Positions 44,042-49,132 of a stretch of 49,132 bases of DNA are shown piece by piece. The position numbers and the translations under genes were made by a program. The stretch is from UM-FILTER-42-14 sp964586055 (GTDB lineage Bacteria > Patescibacteriota > Microgenomatia > UBA1400 > PJMF01), in assembly GCA_964586055.1 (NCBI GenBank), contig CAZPFX010000005.1, positions 1 to 49,132 of the forward strand, given 5' to 3'. The notes beneath the pieces are model-generated. The model worked only from the letters and a program-made list of their open reading frames with translations. It had not been told where the DNA came from and ran no database searches. Within the stretch, counting starts at the first letter, position 1. Each line of letters begins with the position of its first letter.

Positions 44042-44567
44042 AACCGATTTCTTTTTGCATTGCTTTTACTGTATCAAAATCAACATTATTTGTTGTGTCA
44101 AAATGATATTGGGGATTGTAATAGAGCATATCAGCAATTGCTCTTTCTAGATTTGCTTCATAGTGTCCGCCAATCTTTTCTATTCCAATAGTGTTATATA
44201 AATATTCATCTTTTAGTTGTCGTGATCTATAAGCTTTTTCTCCAATAGAGAAAGTAGTGCTTTTTGAACTTACAAAAGTCACATAGGGAATTTCTTGAAA
44301 GATAACACCCTCTCTAACGAGTATGCTTTCTAATGACAAATAGCTGTAAACATTTAAATATGAAAATCCTAAGTCAATGGGATTTATATTATCTAGATCT
44401 GCAGTAGTATAAAAACCCTTGTGGATTCTCTTTAATATGCCTCGATCAACATATCTTTTTAAAGTCATATTAAGAGTATCTTGATTATCAATTTCCCATA
44501 GTAGTGCCAAATCAGAGGCATGAAACAATTTATGTGGCTGAGATAGTAAGGTTCGGTACTTATTCAT
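44028..44567 (-). CDS. AbiEi-like winged-helix antitoxin (second module)
   Basis: 179 residues. Residues ~14-55 form the winged helix (HASDLALLWEIDNQDTLNMT, RYVDRGILKRIHKGFYTT), then the AbiEi C-terminal part (YSYLSLESILVREGVIFQ, ANLERAIADMLYYNPQ). It should bind its own operator and counter the toxin. The promoter has a perfect 6-bp inverted repeat next to its -10 box, and the start is leaderless. Confidence 0.88.
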   Translation of the reverse strand: MNKYRTLLSQPHKLFHASDLALLWEIDNQDTLNMTLKRYVDRGILKRIHKGFYTTADLDNINPIDLGFSYLNVYSYLSLESILVREGVIFQEIPYVTFVSSKSTTFSIGEKAYRSRQLKDEYLYNTIGIEKIGGHYEANLERAIADMLYYNPQYHFDTTNNVDFDTVKAMQKEIGYAEK

Positions 44568-44577
44568 GTTATATTAA

Positions 44578-44606
44578 AATATACACTAATGTATAGTTTA
44601 TTGCAA
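44578..44606 (-). promoter_or_regulatory. abiE promoter with overlapping operator
   Basis: Minus strand: TTGCAA (44601-44606), 17-base spacer, TATATT (44578-44583), then 10 bases to the ATG at 44567. The inverted repeat TATACA/TGTATA (44580-44595, 4-base loop) overlaps the -10 box and spacer, a good antitoxin operator candidate. Confidence 0.65.
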
Positions 44607-44621
44607 GAGATAGCCTAGTGC

Positions 44622-44653
44622 TGGGTCGCTACACGGAAAGATTTAGCCTGGAA
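44622..44653. repeat. 32-base interspersed repeat, copy 1
   Basis: GCTACACGGAAAGATTT core with TGGGT before and GCCTGGAA after; it differs from copy 2 (46703-46734) at two positions. It lies in non-coding DNA, downstream of the small minus-strand gene. Confidence 0.85.
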
Positions 44654-44743
44654 GACTCAAATGAGAGGAATTGTTATGGGATTGTGGAACTTAGTTCCCA
44701 GTGAGGCTCTCTGTTTTAATGGGAAGACTTTTTTATTTTAGAA

Positions 44744-44932
44744 TCAGTCTTCTTTACCAGATTTGGTTACTCCTTCACCAGTCAATAAGTTTCCGCCAGT
44801 AAGACATTGTTTTATCTGTCTGTCTACTTCCTTTATTGCTGCTTGGACATTTTTCCCAGTGTTTGCGCCCGTTTTCTCTACAGCTGCGCGTTTCTCAAAT
44901 AATGTGGCTAAAAATGATTTCTCTTGAGTCAT
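44744..44932 (-). CDS. Small hypothetical protein
   Basis: 62 residues from the ATG at 44932 (MTQEKSFLATLFEKRAAVEK): one helix, a Gly/Asn turn, a second helix (NVQAAIKEVDRQIKQCL) and a Gly-rich tail. Charged and soluble; no family recognised. There is no clear ribosome site. It may be a remnant or a small regulatory protein. Confidence 0.4.
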   Translation of the reverse strand: MTQEKSFLATLFEKRAAVEKTGANTGKNVQAAIKEVDRQIKQCLTGGNLLTGEGVTKSGKED

Positions 44933-44973
44933 ATTGATTACTGCAGCACTACACAATAAATTGACACATTCAA

Positions 44974-45098
44974 TTATTTAATTCTATTGATTAATTTTCC
45001 AAGAAAGACTTTCATTTCATCATTTCCTGGTTCTGTGGCTGATTGCTGTTCTGTTAACTTCCTAAGCTTTCTTCAATAATTTTACCTTTATAAGTCAT
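44974..45098 (-). pseudogene. Frameshifted short reading frame
   Basis: ATG at 45098 gives MTYKGKIIEESLGS then a stop. One base out of frame, the sequence continues RKLTEQQSATEPGNDEMKVF and on to a stop at 44974. The two parts read as one ~40-residue protein broken by a one-base shift in GAAGAAAG. It lies immediately downstream of the GT-C gene. Confidence 0.4.
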
Positions 45099-45099
45099 A

Positions 45100-46659
45100 T
45101 TATAGTTCGAATATTTTCACTAATGGTACGCCCTGTCTACTAACACTATAAATCTCCTTCTCTTTGAACCTGGTCCACTCGTTATTCTTTCCGTATGAAA
45201 AAATGTAATTTAGATCATCTTTTTCGCTAATATCGCAATTTGGCAACAAAACTATCCGAAACTTAGAGCCATTAAAATATCTACCAGCATGCGTCTTTCC
45301 ACAAAGAGCAACTACTCCTCCCCTATTGCCACGCTTTTCAAGCAACCACTTTGAAGCTTCTAGATAACTTGCTCCCCAATAATCTGTCTCGAACTTATTA
45401 TATGCACCAGGCAAATAGCTAACGAACTCATTAAAATATATATATTCATATGGGTGAAGCTTAAGAAACTGATGGCCAACCAAAAAAACATTGATTACAA
45501 ATGATAATAGTAGCCATTTTCTAAGTTTCTTCCTTTTAATCCAAAAATCTGTCCAGGTAATCGCGGCTAATACAGACATAATTGCTAGGGTAAAGAGTAG
45601 GTGGCGCACTCCGTCGTAAATATTTGGCTTAATTAAATAGTAAAGAGCGTAGTTAACCAGCAATGATAAGGCTAAAATTCTTCCAACCTTATTTGAACTA
45701 AATCGGAAAATTCCAATTAATCCAAAAAATAATATAAAGAGTGGTGTAATCACGGCGCTCCAAACTAGTGGATAATGCCAGGGCAATTGACCAGCCTGAA
45801 CAACCTGTCCTAAATACAGCATTGGACCTCTCCACGGGTAATCTTTGGAAACCTCCATTAATCTGAGTAGATGCATTGTTGGATTGCTCGCAACAAACGG
45901 CATTTGAATTGCATGCACCAATAGCGAAAAACTAAAAATTATCGTCAATTCAAAACCCAGGTTTAGTATTTTTTTCAAAGGGGCCTCATCTCTTTTGTGA
46001 AAGATATCAATAAGTTTTAAAACTAAATATACAAATAACAATCCATACCCAAGAATTCTCATAGATGCTGCCAAGCCGAAACTTACACCAAGAAAAATTA
46101 AGCGAATAAAATTGTTTTTAATTTTTGGGGCGAGGACAATAGCCAACAAGCCAAAAAGATAATATGTAGAAAAAACAGGATCTTTTACATTGGCGGGAAT
46201 GTCTCCAATCAGCCTGGGTGTTAATAGCAAAATAATTGGCCCAAGCAGGGATAATTTTGAATTTCTCGAAAACTGAAAAACCAGTTCATAGGCAACATAT
46301 AGACTTAAAGAAAAAAATAGTAAATTAAGAAGGTGATAATTTTCTATGCTTCCAGTGTCATTGAAAATATAAAGCAACATTGTATGAAAATGGTTATAAG
46401 CCCATATTTCACGCGAGTCTTTTCCTTCGTATGCAAAGTCTTTTAATAACAGAGGATCGCGGCCAAAGTTGCGGTTATAAAGCATCTCTCCAAAGCCATA
46501 CTCGATTGGCTCATCGACAGTGATCCCAAAATCTTTGTAGGTTAAGAACGACCAAACTATATATGGAATAAGAATTAAAAGAAAAATCCACCGCTTGATG
46601 AAAAAATGTTTTGTAGAGTAAATATGTGGTAAAAATTGTTTTTTGTGAAAAGAGTGCAC
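45100..46659 (-). CDS. GT-C-like polytopic membrane protein
   Basis: 519 residues, about eleven helices. The first outer loop, FGITVDEPIEYGFGEML with Asp-Glu, and GRDPLL.. resemble GT39/PMT-type glycosyltransferases; RLIGDIPANVKDPVF contains another conserved-looking acidic loop. The outer C-terminal domain has LLEKRGNRGGVVALCGKTHA. The start is GTG at 46659: a TACAAT ends 6 bases upstream and no ATG is available, so this is a leaderless GTG start. Substrate unknown. Confidence 0.75.
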   Translation of the reverse strand: MHSFHKKQFLPHIYSTKHFFIKRWIFLLILIPYIVWSFLTYKDFGITVDEPIEYGFGEMLYNRNFGRDPLLLKDFAYEGKDSREIWAYNHFHTMLLYIFNDTGSIENYHLLNLLFFSLSLYVAYELVFQFSRNSKLSLLGPIILLLTPRLIGDIPANVKDPVFSTYYLFGLLAIVLAPKIKNNFIRLIFLGVSFGLAASMRILGYGLLFVYLVLKLIDIFHKRDEAPLKKILNLGFELTIIFSFSLLVHAIQMPFVASNPTMHLLRLMEVSKDYPWRGPMLYLGQVVQAGQLPWHYPLVWSAVITPLFILFFGLIGIFRFSSNKVGRILALSLLVNYALYYLIKPNIYDGVRHLLFTLAIMSVLAAITWTDFWIKRKKLRKWLLLSFVINVFLVGHQFLKLHPYEYIYFNEFVSYLPGAYNKFETDYWGASYLEASKWLLEKRGNRGGVVALCGKTHAGRYFNGSKFRIVLLPNCDISEKDDLNYIFSYGKNNEWTRFKEKEIYSVSRQGVPLVKIFEL

Positions 46660-46665
46660 GTATTT

Positions 46666-46671
46666 ATTGTA
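46666..46671 (-). promoter_or_regulatory. -10 box for the GT-C-like gene
   Basis: TACAAT on the minus strand, 6 bases before the GTG at 46659. Confidence 0.5.
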
Positions 46672-46702
46672 TCAGGAATCATTTCTTTGCTTGCCCCCCC
46701 GG

Positions 46703-46734
46703 TGGGTTGCTACACGGAAAGATTTTGCCTGGAA
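46703..46734. repeat. 32-base interspersed repeat, copy 2
   Basis: Second copy of the 44622 repeat with two substitutions. It is preceded by a run of eight cytosines split around GCC and lies between two minus-strand membrane protein genes. Confidence 0.85.
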
Positions 46735-46769
46735 AAATTCGGTCATCTGAATTACTCAATTCAGTAGAA

Positions 46770-47636
46770 TCAGTTAAGTTTAAGATTATCTAAAATTTTA
46801 TTACTTGTCTCTGCTAGAAAAGGATCATCTGACATTCCGTAAGACTCTGCTCCAAAAATCATATCGTTTGCTGTGGTTATATAGACGGTTTTCTCAATCC
46901 GATCTTCCTTATTAACTATTTCTGCAGGTTCGGTGCTAGTGTCCCAGTATTTATATATATAGACTGCATCTATCGTAGCTTTCAACACAGTTTTTCCCCA
47001 TTTTGTTGTTGTTGAGACATCTTTGATTTCATATTTTGTTGGTCCATAGAACTCATCAATTTTTGGAAGATTATTGTATTCGTCTACGTTTATTTGAATA
47101 TCTGATTCTAAATCAAGGATGTCTTTGTTATTCAGGTTTGGCACACAATTAATACTGACGCTACTTGCGATGAACCCACTCCCCATAGCAGTAGTGGGAG
47201 CATATAATGCTACGGATGAATTATCTTGACCATTTTCCTCAATATTTATGAGAGTGGTAAAAATTTCTCCCGCTCCCGCTCCACTTGGGTAAATCCACTT
47301 CATTGACAAATCAGAATCTGTATAAGGTTCCTCGAATGGTGGAACTGGAACGGAAACAGAACATTTTTCATCATTGGCATACGTCCAATTTTCAACACCT
47401 AGTTCGCTAATTTCTTGGTATTCAGTCTCGGGACTTTCAACACTAATACTTTGTTCATTTATACTTCTTTTTGAGCTAAATGATGATATCTCAAGCAATA
47501 GATATATGATGGCGCTAAAAAGGATTACTATGAAAAATAGAGAAATTATTGCGATTGTTTTCCAACGATTGGAGGCTTTTGTTTCTATGTATTGCTCTTG
47601 TGGTAAATTTATTTGATTTTGAATGGGATCCGACAT
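46770..47636 (-). CDS. Hypothetical protein with N-terminal membrane anchor
   Basis: 288 residues: a cytoplasmic lead of ~28, one helix (IAIISLFFIVILFSAIIYLL), a short linker, and a ~220-residue outer beta-rich domain (ENWTYANDEKCSVSVPVPPF, WGKTVLKATIDAVYIYKYW). Two cysteines may pair. No family recognised; the domain style resembles PsbP/LpqN-like beta proteins, a guess. TATACT lies 6 bases before the ATG. Confidence 0.65.
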   Translation of the reverse strand: MSDPIQNQINLPQEQYIETKASNRWKTIAIISLFFIVILFSAIIYLLLEISSFSSKRSINEQSISVESPETEYQEISELGVENWTYANDEKCSVSVPVPPFEEPYTDSDLSMKWIYPSGAGAGEIFTTLINIEENGQDNSSVALYAPTTAMGSGFIASSVSINCVPNLNNKDILDLESDIQINVDEYNNLPKIDEFYGPTKYEIKDVSTTTKWGKTVLKATIDAVYIYKYWDTSTEPAEIVNKEDRIEKTVYITTANDMIFGAESYGMSDDPFLAETSNKILDNLKLN

Positions 47637-47693
47637 GTATAAAGTATATTATATTTTTTCAACCTATACTTCCCTAAAAATCAGCTATGACTA

Positions 47694-48059
47694 CTAAAAG
47701 AAACCCAATAATATTCCAGCTGCGAATGCGAGCGCGTACATGGTTGTGTGCAGAGCAATCACATACTTTGTATATGCCCTATTTTTGATAAATAAAGAAG
47801 ATATTAAAGATAATAATAAATTTAGACTTATTAATATGGCAATTGGAAGAACAACCCCATGAAACTTATTTACCATAAAGAAATCTGGCTCAGGAATTCC
47901 AGATCTGTAATATTCTATGTTTGAAAGATACCATCTCAGCTTGAAGTAAATTAGGTAAACTAATAGGGTGCTTGGTATTAGGAGTGCCAAAGGTATAAGT
48001 GTTAGAGCGATTCTTCTTAAGAAAGAACCAGCAACTTTTTTGGTCATGGCTCCCATCAT
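47694..48059 (-). CDS. Hypothetical three-helix membrane protein
   Basis: 121 residues: helices near LTLIPLALLIPSTLLVYLIY, VVLPIAILISLNLLLSLISS and TMYALAFAAGILLGFF. No family recognised. Consecutive ATG codons at 48059 and 48056, and another at 48047, leave the start uncertain. Confidence 0.6.
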   Translation of the reverse strand: MMGAMTKKVAGSFLRRIALTLIPLALLIPSTLLVYLIYFKLRWYLSNIEYYRSGIPEPDFFMVNKFHGVVLPIAILISLNLLLSLISSLFIKNRAYTKYVIALHTTMYALAFAAGILLGFF

Positions 48060-48143
48060 ACCTTGAACCTCGAATTATGGTTAGGTGGTTGCTTTGATCA
48101 GCCACTGAGTTTGGAAGTATTTTGTTATGAATTAGGCACGATA

Positions 48144-48160
48144 CTTTCCGGAACGGAAAG
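48144..48160. promoter_or_regulatory. Inverted repeat upstream of the third NTase module
   Basis: CTTTCCG and CGGAAAG, a perfect 7-bp palindrome around GAA, lie 30-46 bases upstream of the module's -10 box: a possible operator. The ACGGAAAG half resembles the 32-base repeats. Confidence 0.5.
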
Positions 48161-48189
48161 ACATTGTGGAAGTAAATGCTCTATTTTAG

Positions 48190-48195
48190 TATAAT
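48190..48195 (+). promoter_or_regulatory. -10 box for the third NTase module
   Basis: TATAAT ends 6 bases before the ATG at 48202; leaderless spacing. Confidence 0.6.
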
Positions 48196-48201
48196 AATGA
48201 C

Positions 48202-48435
48202 ATGCTTACAGTCTTACCAGCACACGCTCAAAAATATTTTTGGGGAGACGATTTAAATAAGCTTAGTTGGCAAGATCATCAAAAATACATCACTAAAACA
48301 CTTCTCGAAAAAGGCGATGTAGAGTCAATTTCCTGGTTAATGAAGCAGTTACCAAAAGAAGTACTTAGAGAATCTATTCCGAGCCTAAAGTTATCTGCAA
48401 AATCAAGAAACTTTTGGGAAATTTACCTTTCTTAA
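48202..48435 (+). CDS. DUF6922-like small protein, presumed antitoxin
   Basis: 77 residues. YFWGDDLNKLSWQDHQKYI, LLEKGDVESISWLMKQL and LSAKSRNFWEIYL match the DUF6922-type small domain often encoded just before AbiEii-like nucleotidyltransferases: FW-D near the start, a GD-E central helix and FW near the end. It shows no winged helix, so it differs from AbiEi. Antitoxin function is inferred from position. The stop lies 5 bases before the toxin ATG. Confidence 0.75.
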   Translation: MLTVLPAHAQKYFWGDDLNKLSWQDHQKYITKTLLEKGDVESISWLMKQLPKEVLRESIPSLKLSAKSRNFWEIYLS

Positions 48436-48440
48436 AAAAT

Positions 48441-49076
48441 ATGATCCACCAAAATACTTTACCAAAGAACACAGCAAAAATTGTTGAAGATTTGCAGTCA
48501 AACACTAAAAACTTTGATTTTTTAGATAGTTTTTATTTGTCTGGTGGAACTGCTCTGTCATTGCAGATTGGACATCGAGAGTCTGAAGACCTAGATTTTT
48601 TTAGCACAACTTCATTTGATCCTAATTTGCTTCAGAACAAGGTGTCTTTACTAGGAAAACTTTCTGAAACCGAATTATCAGCAGGCACTCTAAATACCTT
48701 TGTTGATAATGTTAAATTACAGTTTCTAGAATACCCATATACATTAATCAAGCCAACTATCAGATGGAATAATATTACTCTAAGCTCTATTGAAGATATC
48801 GCATGTACGAAATTGCAAACTATTGGAATGAGAGGAAGTAAAAAAGATTTTCTTGATCTGTATTTTTTACTTGAAAAATTTTCGTTATCAGAGCTATTTA
48901 TTCTGCTAGAGCAAAAGTACGAAAATATAAATTACAGTAAAACCCATATTCTTAAATCACTTGTGTATTTTGAGGATGCTGAATTTCAACCAATGCCAAG
49001 AATGCACGCAGATGTCTCATGGCCTCAGGTAAAAGATAGGCTAGTGAAATTAAGCAAACAATTTTCTTTTAATTAA
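48441..49076 (+). CDS. AbiEii-family nucleotidyltransferase toxin (third module)
   Basis: 211 residues from the ATG at 48441 (a TTG at 48414 is also in frame, overlapping the upstream gene). FYLSGGTALSLQIGHRESED continuing LDFFS supplies GG-T and DLDF; SIEDIACTKLQTIGMRGSKK and DFLDLYFLLEKFSL are the downstream catalytic-Lys and DLYFL motifs. The gene ends 2 bases from the 3' end of a tRNA on the other strand. Confidence 0.9.
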   Translation: MIHQNTLPKNTAKIVEDLQSNTKNFDFLDSFYLSGGTALSLQIGHRESEDLDFFSTTSFDPNLLQNKVSLLGKLSETELSAGTLNTFVDNVKLQFLEYPYTLIKPTIRWNNITLSSIEDIACTKLQTIGMRGSKKDFLDLYFLLEKFSLSELFILLEQKYENINYSKTHILKSLVYFEDAEFQPMPRMHADVSWPQVKDRLVKLSKQFSFN

Positions 49077-49078
49077 CG

Positions 49079-49132
49079 CTCCTCGGGTAGGACTCGAACC
49101 TACAACCCTCCGGTTACATGAAATCCATATAT
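49079..49132 (-). tRNA. 3' half of a tRNA, probably tRNA-Asn; 5' half beyond window, possibly intron-interrupted
   Basis: Minus strand: T arm GTAGG-TTCGAGT-CCTAC (49087-49103), acceptor strand CCGAGGA (49080-49086), discriminator G at 49079, no encoded CCA. Variable loop GGGTT (49104-49108), anticodon-stem 3' strand CCGGA (49109-49113), and TAA (49114-49116) as the loop end. A TCC..GGA acceptor with G73 is the tRNA-Asn pattern. Upstream of TAA the sequence does not pair with CCGGA and gives no proper anticodon loop. Confidence 0.7.

Noticed and set aside
1..49132. Recoded genetic code (TGA as glycine), as in some Patescibacteria
   Set aside because: TGA ends several genes at exact ATGA overlaps, for example at 17306, 18016 and 22346.

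Overview
The window looks like a piece of an accessory-rich chromosome from a Patescibacteria (Candidate Phyla Radiation) bacterium. This rests on gene content and style, not on a marker gene. The sequence is AT-rich and tightly packed: neighbours often overlap by 4-25 bases, and no gene-free stretch exceeds 300 bases. TGA is a normal stop (several ATGA overlaps). Many first genes have a -10 box only 6-10 bases before the start codon and no Shine-Dalgarno site, so they are probably leaderless; some others carry a good GGAGG-like site. The tRNA end at the right edge has no encoded CCA. There is no rRNA, CRISPR array, transposase or phage module.

Layout. 1-1034: AbiE-like toxin-antitoxin pair with the nucleotidyltransferase upstream of the antitoxin. 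1165-2289: GT4 glycosyltransferase. 2400-2497: a candidate structured small RNA with its own -10 box and terminator. 2525-6787: copper operon (ArsR-YHS regulator, CopA, SafE/DsbD-like membrane protein with cupredoxin tail, CopZ), crossed by an artificial 100-N gap. 6801-11126: Excalibur protein, TypA, SDR, peptidase E, Bcp. 11181-11261: 16-bp perfect hairpin and a terminator-like hairpin. 11318-13207: a 629-residue protein I cannot assign. 13239-19206: surface-glycan operon (acyltransferase, two GT-C enzymes, polyprenyl-phosphate mannose synthase-like GT2, DegT/E1-like PLP enzyme with His at the usual Lys site). 19259-22645: MacAB-like exporter with a small membrane protein. 22720-25822: NodB-like secreted protein, Nudix, C39-like protein. 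25940-29279: FkbM methyltransferase, ATP-grasp ligase, UppP, CcdA. 29406-34076: giant surface protein with a parallel beta-helix, Ig-like repeats and a C-terminal membrane anchor. 34084-43225: uracil salvage (UraA, Upp), APH-like kinase, RDD-TPR protein, RibD/DHFR-like reductase, aldehyde dehydrogenase, FetAB-like ABC exporter, alpha/beta hydrolase, zinc ribbon. 43319-49132: two more AbiEii-type modules around membrane proteins and a repeated 32-base element, ending in a tRNA 3' half.

How it fits together. The glycan enzymes, UppP and the giant anchored protein point to heavy investment in the cell surface; the GT-C enzymes would use polyprenyl-phosphate sugars made by the GT2 enzyme. Copper efflux, CcdA and Bcp form a metal and redox stress theme. 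Most notable are three AbiEii-family nucleotidyltransferases in 49 kb, each with a different partner layout, one directly beside the tRNA.
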